DNA from: Okeania sp. SIO3I5
GTDB lineage: Bacteria > Cyanobacteriota > Cyanobacteriia > Cyanobacteriales > Microcoleaceae
Assembly (NCBI RefSeq): GCF_010672085.1
Contig: NZ_JAAHHT010000001.1
Location: 32,782 to 96,781, forward strand
DNA length: 64,000 nucleotides
Direction: 5' to 3'
A model generated the notes under the pieces. That model did no database searches. It was not told the origin of the DNA and was given only the letters and a program-made list of their open reading frames with translations. Position 1 is the first letter of the stretch, and each line of letters starts with the position of its first letter. This document shows, one piece after another, positions 37,150 through 46,629 of this stretch. Made by a program: the position numbers and the translations under genes.

Positions 37150-37318
37150 GGCATCCTGCCCGTGATTAATATTTTCGGACAGGCAGGATGCCTGTCCCAC
37201 TGAATGTTCATTCCTTAATTCAGCAACACCATATTTTTTAATTTCTTCCCAAACCTCCCACACTTCCCACACTTCCCACACTTCCCACACTTCCCACACT
37301 TCCCAAACCTCCCACACT
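37150..37318. repeat. GGCATCCTGCC hairpin and reverse 9-bp repeats
   Basis: GGCATCCTGCC (37150-37160) and GGCAGGATGCC (37182-37192) form an 11-bp stem. Three GAATGGGCATC direct repeats precede it. From 37255 the CCCACACTT nonamer repeats six or more times, in the orientation opposite to the array at 4994. The open frames through this region are artefacts. Confidence 0.75.
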
Positions 37319-37330
37319 CTGCACCACTGC

Positions 37331-40240
37331 CTAAAATCCATTCCCCATCAATATAAATGATGCCCAATAGTAAGGATTACTCCCTTCTTTATCCTTCCCA
37401 GTAATCATATTTATTTGAGCTGCGCGTAATGCTTCTGCTTTACTTTTTCCTTCTTGTAAAACTGTGTAAAAAGTATTCATTAATTGGTTTGAATCATCAT
37501 TAACTCGCCACAAAGAAGCTATTATTGTTTCTGCTCCAGCATTCTGCATTTGATAAGCAAAACCAACTATTTCTTCTCCATTACCCATCCTTCCACTAAT
37601 ATTAGTTTCGGCAGCACTTAATACTACTAAATCTATGTCAAATGACCAATTTTCCAGATCTGATAGAGTAATACGATCGCTATCTCCAAATAAGATAAAA
37701 GAGTCTTCTGGTTTACCATTTCCTTCTGCTTCTGTTAACAATGCTACGGGGGTATCTAAATGCACAATATTATAGTCATTAAAATCATTAATTATTGTTT
37801 GCGAACTAAATTCACTGTTAATAAGTTGGCGACTACCGGGAATTGTTTCTACTAAATTTTCGACTAATTTTCCTGTTGTGGGTCTCAATTGAACCTGGCG
37901 AGTTCCTACCTGAACTTTATATTTTCCTTCTGTTAAAGCTGCTGCTAATACACGAGGTTTATTTTGAGGTTGAGTCTCAAAATTTGTCAGACTAGCTGCA
38001 ATAATAGTATTAATTCCAAAGCTTTCTACTAACCATTTTTCTCCGTCATAAAGTGCTGCTAAAGGTAGATAACGTAGTTGTTTATCTGGAGCATAAATAA
38101 TTGTATTAATATTTGCTTTTGTTAACTCATTTTCTATTGGTTTGATTAACCAACCATAGAGTTTTTCTGCCGAGTTTTTCACATCTCCAACAGGAGTGAA
38201 AATTGTTCCTCGAAAGTCAGCGATCGCCCGTTGAATTTCTTCTGCTTTTACCTCTACAGTTTCATGTATTGTTTCTCCATCTGCTGTGATTAATACTAAT
38301 TCTAATTTGTCTGGCAAAATCAAGGGATAAAATAGTGCAGTTCCGGGTAATTTTTGCAATTTTTCTTGTAGACTCTTGAACTGTGAAAAATCAGCTTTGA
38401 GATTCTTTTTATCAATTTTCAAGTTTAAAATATCTTTTGTTCCTTCCGTCAGAATTTTTTCTTCGGCAGCTAGTAATTTTACTCTGGTTGCTGTTAGTTC
38501 ATTACCAGTCACTTTGCCGAGATAATTATCTAATTCTTGAAGTTTCAGCAAATCTAAAACTTGTTGAGCTTCAAAAATACGTTCTTGTTGTAATAGTAAA
38601 CTTACTAAATTCAGATAAATTTCTTCTGGATTTTCTAAGAAACTTTTTTGACTTTCCTGACTGCGGATATTTTGATGGATGTTAATAGCTTGTTTGTAGA
38701 AAACTACTGCTAATTCTGGTTTATCTTCAGATGTTAATATTGTGCCTAACTGTCCATAAACTCGACCTGCTTTGGCGGTTTTTTCACTTTCTTGATAGAT
38801 AGCTAATGCTGACTCTAAATTTTCTAAAGCTTGAGGATATTGTTTCAGTTGAAATAAAGAATCTCCTATTCCTTGATAAGCTAGAGCAACAGCATCTTTA
38901 TCATCATTTTTGGGTAAATTCTTTAAAGCAAGTTTGTGATAATTCAGAGCAATAGAATAATCGGCAGAACTATAATAAACCTCTCCCAAAGCATTCATAT
39001 TGGCAGCAATAACCGATTTATCTCCTGCCTTCTTATTTATCGGTAAAGATTTGAGTAAAATTTGTTTAGCTTTTTGGTTTTCTCCCAAGCGCTCATAAAC
39101 TTTTCCTAAACCAACCATAGTTTTACCTTCAGCAGCGCGGTCTTCTGCTTCTTCATAAAATACTAAAGCTGCTTCATAAGTTGATTTTGCTTTGGCATTT
39201 TCTTCTATTTCATAATAGGCATCACCCAAATAATTTAAAGCTTCTAATTGCCCAGTTTTATCTTCTGCAATTTTAGCAGCTTCTAAACCTTTTTCATAAG
39301 CTGCTAATGCTTGACTTTCCTCTCCTTCTTTTTGATAAAGAGCGCCCATAAAACCATAAATTCGTCCGACACTTCTTTGATCGCCGACACTTTCTAACAG
39401 AGCAACTGCTTGTCGGAAATATTTGAGAGCTTCAGAATTTTCACCCTTTTCTCGATAGACAAAACCGATATTATTTAATAACCTCCCAATTCCAGCACTA
39501 TCATTAATTTCTCGACGCACAGTTAAAGCTTTTTGATATGTTTCTAAAGCTTTATCATAATTACCTTGATTAAAATAGACTACTCCCATATTGTTTAGAG
39601 TTCTACCAAGATCGCGACGATCGCCCACTTCCTCCCGAATAGTCAGTGCATTTTGGTAAAATTCCAGTGCTTGATCAAGTTGCCTCTGACTTGCTCTAAC
39701 TGCACCAATATTATGTAAAGACTCTCCTTCATTAGAGCGATCGCTAACCCCTTGAGAAATATCTAAAGCTTCTTGATGCAAATTTAAAGCTTGGGAAAAC
39801 TCCCGCTGTCGCTGATAGACAAAACCAATCAGGTTTAAAGTTTCTGCCACACCAGAGCGATCGTTTATCTGGCGACGAATAGTTAAAGCTTGTTGCAAAA
39901 CATCCAAAGCTTCTGAATATTCCCTTTGGTTTATATATACATCCCCAATATTATTGAGAGTTTGGGCAACTCCTTTTTGATCTTTTAACTCCTTACGAAT
40001 ACTTAAAACTTGTTCGTAGGTTTCTAGAGCTTCATCAAATGCTCCTCTCCGAAATTGTTCCACACCTGTTTCAAACAATTTATTTGCCTTGGTCTTAGGG
40101 GTAGAGGATTCCGGAGAATTTTCCACCTCTGGAGCCGAAGTTTGGGCCAATACATTCGGGATAATTACAATATTGGGTATGACCGAAATAGCGATCGCCA
40201 TAACAGTCAAATAGCTAAAGTAAAAATAGGAATTTTTCAC
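37331..40240 (-). CDS. Secreted TPR-CHAT protein with altered catalytic pair
   Basis: A 969-residue protein. A signal peptide (hydrophobic segment from about residue 9 to 30, cleavage likely after VLA-Q) exports it. Twelve or more TPR repeats (about 45-540) show the Kinesin-light-chain-like spacing of 40 residues, e.g. TLNNIGDVYINQREYSEALD. A linker (570-690) leads to a C-terminal CHAT (caspase-HetF-associated with TPR) domain, about 690-969. In active CHAT peptidases the motifs are VH-x-ATHG and LSACET. Here they are VHLDTPV (827-832) and LSAAET (874-879), so both the catalytic His and Cys are replaced, by Pro831 and Ala877. It is probably a scaffold or pseudo-peptidase. ATG at 40240; an R6 element lies immediately upstream. 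Confidence 0.88.
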   Translation of the reverse strand: MKNSYFYFSYLTVMAIAISVIPNIVIIPNVLAQTSAPEVENSPESSTPKTKANKLFETGVEQFRRGAFDEALETYEQVLSIRKELKDQKGVAQTLNNIGDVYINQREYSEALDVLQQALTIRRQINDRSGVAETLNLIGFVYQRQREFSQALNLHQEALDISQGVSDRSNEGESLHNIGAVRASQRQLDQALEFYQNALTIREEVGDRRDLGRTLNNMGVVYFNQGNYDKALETYQKALTVRREINDSAGIGRLLNNIGFVYREKGENSEALKYFRQAVALLESVGDQRSVGRIYGFMGALYQKEGEESQALAAYEKGLEAAKIAEDKTGQLEALNYLGDAYYEIEENAKAKSTYEAALVFYEEAEDRAAEGKTMVGLGKVYERLGENQKAKQILLKSLPINKKAGDKSVIAANMNALGEVYYSSADYSIALNYHKLALKNLPKNDDKDAVALAYQGIGDSLFQLKQYPQALENLESALAIYQESEKTAKAGRVYGQLGTILTSEDKPELAVVFYKQAINIHQNIRSQESQKSFLENPEEIYLNLVSLLLQQERIFEAQQVLDLLKLQELDNYLGKVTGNELTATRVKLLAAEEKILTEGTKDILNLKIDKKNLKADFSQFKSLQEKLQKLPGTALFYPLILPDKLELVLITADGETIHETVEVKAEEIQRAIADFRGTIFTPVGDVKNSAEKLYGWLIKPIENELTKANINTIIYAPDKQLRYLPLAALYDGEKWLVESFGINTIIAASLTNFETQPQNKPRVLAAALTEGKYKVQVGTRQVQLRPTTGKLVENLVETIPGSRQLINSEFSSQTIINDFNDYNIVHLDTPVALLTEAEGNGKPEDSFILFGDSDRITLSDLENWSFDIDLVVLSAAETNISGRMGNGEEIVGFAYQMQNAGAETIIASLWRVNDDSNQLMNTFYTVLQEGKSKAEALRAAQINMITGKDKEGSNPYYWASFILMGNGF

Positions 40241-40254
40241 GCTTCGAAGACCTC

Positions 40255-40388
40255 TTCAACAATTAATAATTAATAATGAATAATTAATAATTACCTCTCC
40301 TGGAAACTGATAGGATTGACTCATACATACAATTTTTATTTATTATTCCCTATCCAAGGTCCGGCTTTAAACCAAAATTTTTCGGTAA
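40255..40388. mobile_element. Element R6 in the upstream region of the CHAT gene
   Basis: TTCAACAATTAATAATTAAT, AATTACCTCTCCTGGAAACT, GGCTTTAAACCAAAATTTTT, CGGTAA. It starts 15 bp before the CHAT start codon (reading outward), so the gene's promoter and leader now come from the element or from beyond it. Confidence 0.75.
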
Positions 40389-41793
40389 TTCAAGACAAGT
40401 TCTACCAATTAAAAAAAAAGAATATTACGAATACTCAAGAGTACAAAGTTCTTCTAAAAAAAGATTCACTTTCATTCTTGAAAGTATTACTGATAAAAGC
40501 TTACAGCACATACAGCTCTAAGGGTGAGAGTTTCTAACTTTGGGATTGCTGATAGCCATTGCTAGCAATGGCTATTCCAAGAAATTTGTACTGTCTAGCT
40601 AGTTTTAGTCAATCCTCTCCTTCTCCTTTTTAGGGAAAGGTAATTATCAATTATCCATTATCAATTATCCATTAATTAGAGTTCTATTTGACGAATTTGA
40701 TAAATTATGAACTAAATAATGGTTAAGAAATATTCATTCTGCCGAATAATCAAATCCGGTTTTATCGGTATAAAAAAGCAGAGAAAGGGAGTTTGTATCA
40801 AATGCCCTACAATACTAATATTAAGCTCCCACAAACCCGGTTTCTGATAACCCTTCCGTTGCCAAGCAAATTTGATATGACTCCTGACTCCTAAAAAACC
40901 CCCTAGCTATTTGTAGTAAACATTTATCAAATCCGTATTATCGAATTTTACATCAAAAGTAAAAAAACATACCCAAGTAATACTAGAAGTTATAAATATT
41001 GGCTACAAATAACAGAGATTTGTAGCCTATTCCCAGTTAAGTGTTCCCTATAACTAGAGTTTTATAACACTCTTTTTTCAAAATGGCATAATACCAATTC
41101 CTAGGTATTAATGCTGTACTTAGGTAACGCTTAAGTTATTAAATAGTTAAGACAAGCATTTAGAACCTTTTTGCTTATTAACAGCCTAGTTAATATTAAT
41201 TATTTTGATGTTTCTTCCACACTCCCCTACTACCGTACTCCCCTACTCTCCTGCTAATCAGAAATGGTATAAGCGGGGGTTAACTTCTAACTTCATTAAA
41301 ACCCCCATTCAATTGAACCTAAAACCTAAAACTTAAAACCTAAAACTTAAAATCTTTTTTCAAAGTCTAAGATTTTATAGTCTAAACAGGTATTTTTTAC
41401 TATTTTTTCTTTCCCAAATTTTACTTGCTAATTGATTATTTTCCCAAATGAGTTGATTTGGCTTTAATATTACTTATGGTAAAATTAGTCTAGACAGTTA
41501 AAAAACTATTTTATTTAGATTTTTTAACATTCATTTTTTTCAGAGTAAAAAAGGAACCGGGAAATTATATAGATAATCATCAGATAGATAAAATGATTTA
41601 TTGACTGATATTTTTCAACTCTTGACTTCTAAAAATAATTCCAATATTTTTCCCAAGTCATAAAATTTACTCTCAAAAAATCAGGTGTTATCTTTCTGGA
41701 AAAAACTAGCCCTTAACCAAGCAGTTGAAAATGAAGTAAATGCAAAAATCTCCATAAATATACTAAGTATATTTTTCAATTTTTTTCTGTCTA
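40389..41793. other. Long gap with partial R6, R5 and R8 copies
   Basis: An R6 fragment (TCAATCCTCTCC...GGTAATTATC) lies at about 40610-40660. An R5 element is at 40748-40877. R8-like ends (TATTTGTAGTAAACATTTAT; GGCTACAAATAACAG; AATACCAATTC) are scattered in 40900-41105. AAACCTAAAACTTAAAACC repeats lie at 41320-41355. No gene is recognised. Confidence 0.5.
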
Positions 41794-42032
41794 ATATCAT
41801 GTTCGGATAATCAGTTATAAATAAAATTTGAGCTACTGACAGTAGGGAAAAGATATGATACTTCTACTTTTCTCCTGACTCCTTTCTCCAGAAATTCTGA
41901 GGACCTACGGACGTTGCTTGAGCATTAATGCTTTTCATGTCGCTCCGCGTTAACGGAGTTGTGCGTTAGCTAAACGTCCCTACCTCCTGACTCCTTGATA
42001 ATTATTTATAAGTATTCAACCGAATATGATAT
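41794..42032. mobile_element. Element R2 just upstream of the PatA-like gene
   Basis: The left end is ATATCATGTTCGGATAATCA and the right end TTCAACCGAATATGATAT. It ends 36 bp before the ATG of the next gene, so the promoter must be within or beyond the element. The interior again contains GGACCTACGGACGTTGCTTG and CTGACTCC motifs. Confidence 0.72.
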
Positions 42033-42068
42033 AATTCCTGATTTTGTAATCAATTGGTATCAAAAAAA

Positions 42069-43292
42069 ATGAGCGGTAATCAACATACTGACAGTGACAA
42101 TAAACTTTTTAATTTACTTATCAATGACCTGCCCGATCAATTTACCGGCAAGTTAGAAGTAAAAAGTTCTCGCCAAAGTTGGACAATATTTTTTTGTATT
42201 GGTCGTTTCGCTTGGGCAGTAGGCGGAGAACATTATAATCGGCGATTTCACAAAATCTGGCATCAATTTTGTTCTCATATTTCTCTAGACAAAATTAAGT
42301 TCCGAGAAACAGATCATACTATTTGTTATTACTATCATATTATGTCTGTTTTATCCAGACGAAAATCATTAACTAACCCTCAAGCAAAAGCAGTAGTCTT
42401 AGGAAATGTCAAAGAAGTTTTATTTGACATTCTACAGGAACAATCCCAACAAGAATTAAACTATAATTTACTTGATATAGGATTAGAAAAATCTTTAATT
42501 ATGATGTCTGCACTTATTAGATTAGAAACTATTATTCCTCCCGTAAATCAATTATGGGACGAGTGGAAAGATTCTAATTTAGCTGCATATTCTCCTAACC
42601 TAGTTCCTGTAATCACAAAGGCTAAACAGTTAGAAAAAGTAGCAAAAAACAACTCCTACAATACAATTACCAAGTTAGTTGATGGCAAACATTCACTTCG
42701 AGAAACTGCTGCTTTAGTGAACAAAGATTTGCGCCAGTTAACTTTATTTTTAATGCCTTATATCAAGAATAAATTAATTGAGTTACAGGAACTTCCAGAT
42801 AAAAAACGTTTAGAAGGAAGTCCTGGATTAGAGCCAGATAGTGAGACAGAAACACCTCCTAATAAACCTCAAGCATTAATTGCTTGTGTAGATGATAGTA
42901 AAGAGATGTGTTATCTCTTAGAAAAAATTATGAAGAAGGGGGGTTATAGATTTCTCGGAATTCAAGATTCTATTAAAGCATTAGTGATGATTATTGAAGC
43001 AAAACCCGATATAATTTTCTTAGATTTAATGATGCCAATTGCTAATGGTTATGAAATTTGTACTCAACTGCGAAGAGTGCCTATGTTTGAGAATACACCA
43101 ATAGTTATATTAACTGGAAATGATGGAGTTGTAGACAGAGTTCGAGCGAAAATGGTAGGAGCGACAGGATATTTGACTAAACCTGTTGAACCGAAAAAAG
43201 TTCTAGCTTTAGTCAAGCGATATTTACAAAATCCTCCATCTCCTGATTGTGATACAGAATCAGAGATAAAATCTGACGAATCAGATTTATAA
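42069..43292 (+). CDS. PatA-like response regulator (DUF4388-type N-terminus + REC)
   Basis: A protein of about 407 residues from ATG 42069; an upstream in-frame TTG at 42054 is less likely. The N-terminal PATAN/DUF4388-type domain (about 10-200; LPDQFTGKLEVKSSRQSWTI, YFHIM-type core) and a winged-helix-like region (HSLRETAALVNKDLRQLTLF) precede a C-terminal receiver (about 268-390). The receiver has acidic pocket CVDDSKEM, phospho-Asp in IIFLDLMMP, Thr in VILTGNDG and Lys in LTKPVEP. This order matches PatA of heterocyst patterning and PixG/PilG-type regulators of phototaxis and pilus motility. A role in motility or chemotaxis-like signalling is inferred. No CheA/CheW-type partner is nearby. 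Confidence 0.85.
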   Translation: MSGNQHTDSDNKLFNLLINDLPDQFTGKLEVKSSRQSWTIFFCIGRFAWAVGGEHYNRRFHKIWHQFCSHISLDKIKFRETDHTICYYYHIMSVLSRRKSLTNPQAKAVVLGNVKEVLFDILQEQSQQELNYNLLDIGLEKSLIMMSALIRLETIIPPVNQLWDEWKDSNLAAYSPNLVPVITKAKQLEKVAKNNSYNTITKLVDGKHSLRETAALVNKDLRQLTLFLMPYIKNKLIELQELPDKKRLEGSPGLEPDSETETPPNKPQALIACVDDSKEMCYLLEKIMKKGGYRFLGIQDSIKALVMIIEAKPDIIFLDLMMPIANGYEICTQLRRVPMFENTPIVILTGNDGVVDRVRAKMVGATGYLTKPVEPKKVLALVKRYLQNPPSPDCDTESEIKSDESDL

Positions 43293-43423
43293 TTGAGTAA
43301 GATAATAGTGAAGCGATGATATGTAGTTTCAGAATTTAGGATTGCCATAAGTATAAAATTTCCTCAGAAGATAGCATCAATAAAAGCTAGAATAAATGCT
43401 CAAGTCAATGAATAAATAATTCC

Positions 43424-43960
43424 ATGCTCAGAGAATTTATTGTATACGCTTGTCCAGTGGGTGAACTTAACAATCAAGTAGAGGAATATTTTACTACTAC
43501 TTGTGCAGAATGTGGTGAAAATGCTGCTCATAAATATATGCCTCACTGTACCTTAACTGGTTTTTTTCACGATGAATCAACTGCCATTCCAATTTATATT
43601 CAAGCATTAGATATTGCTTGGCAAAATGCTTTAACAATACGCCTAAATAAACCCATTGTTATTGTAGATTTTAAGGTAAAACCAGACTTTCATTATCTCA
43701 AAATAGAATCAGTTTGGATAGAAAAACTAATTGCTAACTTTGCTAATATTGCTAAATCACCAACTCGTACGGATCGATTTCGTCTCAAAAGTAATTTACA
43801 CCTCACTTTAGCCTACAAATTTCCTTCAGAACAACAACAAACCCTCACCAAAATAGCTAAAAAAATTATCAATCCTCAAGCAGAAGTATCATGGGAACTA
43901 CGGTTTTATGAACGCCATCCCGATCACTCTTGGACTTGTCATCAATCTTGGAAACTTTGA
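43424..43960 (+). CDS. 2H phosphoesterase superfamily protein
   Basis: A 178-residue protein with two His-x-Thr motifs about 100 residues apart: PHCTLTGFF (near 46-54) and LHLTLAYKF (near 126-134). This is the duplicated active site of 2H phosphoesterases (RNA ligase/cyclic phosphodiesterase-like, UBASH3-like or LigT-like groups). Such enzymes open 2',3'-cyclic or 2'-5' phosphodiester bonds in RNA or nucleotides. Which substrate applies is unknown. It is soluble. The gene follows the PatA-like gene by 131 bp on the same strand, possibly co-transcribed. Its 3' end runs straight into a repeat array. Confidence 0.78.
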   Translation: MLREFIVYACPVGELNNQVEEYFTTTCAECGENAAHKYMPHCTLTGFFHDESTAIPIYIQALDIAWQNALTIRLNKPIVIVDFKVKPDFHYLKIESVWIEKLIANFANIAKSPTRTDRFRLKSNLHLTLAYKFPSEQQQTLTKIAKKIINPQAEVSWELRFYERHPDHSWTCHQSWKL

Positions 43961-43974
43961 TTGAGAATTTGATA

Positions 43975-44870
43975 ATTTGATAATTTGATAATTTATCCAG
44001 GGTATGATTATTACCGAAAAATCAATGTATAAAGCCTTCTATAAATTGAGAATTGAGAATTTTAGAGTTTGATAATTTGATAATTTATCCAGGGTATGAC
44101 TATTACCAAAAAATCAAGGTATCAAGCCTTCTATGAATTGAGAATTGAGAATTTGAGAGTTTGATAATTTGATAATTTGAGAATTTATCCAAGGTATGAT
44201 TATTACCAAAAAATCAAGGTATCAAGCCTTCTATAAATTGAGAGTTTGAGAATTTTGAGAATTTATCAAAGGTATGATTATTACCAAAAAATCAAGGTAT
44301 CAAGCCTTCTATGAATTGAGAATTGAGAATTTTGATAATTTGAGAATTTGATAATTTGAGAATTTGAGAATTTGAGAATTTATCCAGGGTATGACTATTA
44401 CCAAAAAATCAAGGTATCAAGCCTTCTATGAATTGAGAATTTGAGAATTTGATAATTTGAGAATTTGATAATTTGAGAATTTGATAATTTGAGAATTTTG
44501 ATAATTTGATAATTTGAGAACTTATCCAGGGTATGACTATTACCAAAAAATCAAGGTATCAAGCCTTCTATGAATTGAGAATTGAGAATTTGAGAGTTTG
44601 ATAATTTGATAATTTATCCAGGGTATGACTATTACCAAAAAATCAAGGTATCAAGCCTTCTATGAATTGAGAATTGAGAATTTGAGAGTTTGATAATTTG
44701 ATAATTTGATAATTTATCAAAGGTATGATTATTACCAAAAAATCAAGGTATCAAGCCTTCTATAAATTGAGAGTTTGAGAATTTGAGAATTTTGATAATT
44801 TGATAATTTGATAATTTATCCAGGGTATGACTATTACCAAAAAATCAAGGTATAAAGCCTTCTATTTCAA
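43975..44870. repeat. Nine-copy array with a conserved ~45-bp core and AT-rich variable spacers
   Basis: The core (GGTATGAYTATTACC, then AAAAAATCAAGGTATCAAGC, then CTTCTAT) starts at 44001, 44093, 44193, 44271, 44388, 44530, 44622, 44722 and 44823. Spacings are 92, 100, 78, 117, 142, 92, 100 and 101 bp. Between cores are GAGAATT/GATAATTT runs of variable length. The core resembles one terminus of R6 (TTACCGAAAAAT-AAGG-TAAAGCC at 59161). It is non-coding. Confidence 0.85.
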
Positions 44871-45050
44871 GATAAAAAAAGTGCTAGGATATTTCCTTAT
44901 ATTCAATTCCCTCACGGTTTTAACCAAAGGTAATTATTCATTATCAATTTATGAATAACTTTATTGGAAATGTTTGCAGACTCAGTTTTAGGTAAGTTAA
45001 TTCGGAACCTGCTGTAAGCGCTAAAGTTAATTGTTTGCCAATCATATTCC

Positions 45051-45273
45051 TTACTTCTAATCAACCAAATAATCACAAATATTTCTAACCTTTTACAAAA
45101 AATTTCCGGACAAATTTACCTATTATTAGCAATTATTATATTCGGTGCATCCAACTCCATTACAAAACAATTAACCGAAATTGGTGCAGCAAAATTTCCT
45201 GGAGAAAATCCCATTTCTTTTTGTAATGTATTATTTGTCGGAAATATCTGCGCATTTTGGGAAATAAAAGGCT
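45051..45273 (+). pseudogene. EamA/DMT-type transporter N-terminal fragment
   Basis: The plus strand reads KISGQIYLLLAIIIFGASNS, then ITKQLTEIGAAKFPGENPIS and FCNVLFVGNICA: the first transmembrane helix and loop of a drug/metabolite transporter (EamA) protein. It has no ATG, and after GNICA it runs into the 95-bp repeat array and stops. The rest of the gene is gone. Confidence 0.5.
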
Positions 45274-45735
45274 GAAACTTTTACCAGTAAAAGCTTTGAG
45301 CTTTAATTAGCCAGCCTTAACTATTGGACAATAGAGCGAGTCAATATCAATTGGGGAAATAAAACGCTGAAACTTTTACCAGTAAAAGCTTTGAGCTTTA
45401 ATTAGCCAGCCTTAACTATTGGACAATAGAGCCAGCCAACATCAATTGGGGAAATAAAAGGCTGAAACTTTTACCAGTAAAAGCTTTGAGGTTGAATTAG
45501 CCAGCCTTAACTATTGGACAATAGAGCCAGCCAACATCAATTGGGGAAATAAAAGGCTGAAACTTTTACCAGTAAAAGCTTTGAGGTTGAATTAGCCAGC
45601 CTTAACTATTGGACAATAGAGCCAGCCAACATCAATTGGGGAAATAAAAGGCTGAAACTTTTACCAGTAAAAGCTTTGAGCTTTAATCAGCCAACCTTAA
45701 CTATTGGACAATAGAGCTAGCCAACATCAATCAAT
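45259..45735. repeat. Five tandem units of exactly 95 bp
   Basis: GAAATAAAA begins units at 45261, 45356, 45451, 45546 and 45641. Each unit contains two palindromes, CTTTTAC-CA-GTAAAAG and CTATTG-GA-CAATAG, 40 or so bp apart. Units differ from each other at only a few positions. The array replaces the rest of the EamA-like fragment. No frame is conserved. Confidence 0.9.
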
Positions 45736-45882
45736 AGAAAGAGAGTGATATAGCAGCCACACTTGCTCCGCCTTTTCGTATAGGGAATGCTCCGCAAACA
45801 TATCGCGCAGCGAAAAGCTGAACGGATGTTCTATTGCTACTTTCATGCAACAAAGCCATTATTAATAATTAATTATTAATTA

Positions 45883-46575
45883 TTAATTATTGAGTTTTCG
45901 TCCTTCCATTAAAATAAATTCTGCTACTTTTAAATCGACAGGAGTTGTCACCTTTAAATTAGTCTCCTCTCCCTCCACAATTTTCACAGGTAAACCACAT
46001 TTTTCAAACAAAGCAGCATCATCAGTAACTTCCCAACCTAACTGACGCCCCTTTTCATGGCATTCTTTCAACAAATTCACCTCAAACCCTTGGGGTGTCT
46101 GAGCAGCCCACAAATTGCCACGGTCAGGCGTATCCTGGATTATACCAGATGGATCGACAACCTTAATAGTATCCTTAACTCGCACAGCAGCAATTAAACC
46201 AGGACATTTAAAAATCTCCTCCGCACATCTGTCCAAAAGTTCAGGAGTAGCTAAACACCTCGCCCCATCGTGAATTAATACTCGTTCTGCTTCCGGTGGC
46301 AAAGCCTGTAAACCATTGTAAACCGACTCCTGACGAGTTTCCCCTCCCTCAATTAACTCTATATACTTGTTAGTAGACAAATCCGAAATATTTTTTTGAA
46401 AATCTGGAAAATCAACAGATTGTCCAATAATACCAATCCAACTAATATGATGAGATTTTACAGCAGCCTCAAGAGTCCAGCTCAATAAAGATTTACCCAA
46501 TAGACTCAACAAAAGCTTATTTCGCGAACTACCCATCCGTCGCCCCATACCAGCAGCAGGAATTAACAAATACAT
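45883..46575 (-). CDS. ispD: 2-C-methyl-D-erythritol 4-phosphate cytidylyltransferase
   Basis: IspD couples CTP to MEP, giving CDP-ME, in the non-mevalonate isoprenoid pathway that feeds carotenoids, phytol and quinones. The protein has 230 residues. The nucleotide loop is IPAAGMGRRMGSSRNKLLL (residues 5-23, with the key Arg and Lys). GGETRQESVYNGL, VLIHDGARCLATPELL and AAVRVKDTIKVVD are conserved. The C-terminus TTPVDLKVAEFIL is typical. Spacing to the neighbours is wide and no operon is seen. Downstream lies the TAATTATTAATTATT repeat. Identification is secure. Confidence 0.95.
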   Translation of the reverse strand: MYLLIPAAGMGRRMGSSRNKLLLSLLGKSLLSWTLEAAVKSHHISWIGIIGQSVDFPDFQKNISDLSTNKYIELIEGGETRQESVYNGLQALPPEAERVLIHDGARCLATPELLDRCAEEIFKCPGLIAAVRVKDTIKVVDPSGIIQDTPDRGNLWAAQTPQGFEVNLLKECHEKGRQLGWEVTDDAALFEKCGLPVKIVEGEETNLKVTTPVDLKVAEFILMEGRKLNN

Positions 46576-46629
46576 TTTTTATTAAAGCTTTTCTATAAAT
46601 AATAAAATCTAGCTATATAGTTGCAAAAA

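Noticed and set aside
43975..44870. Possible CRISPR array
   Set aside because: Cores are regular, but spacers are low-complexity GATAATTT runs of variable length with shared sequence, and no cas genes are present. An amplified R6 end explains it better.
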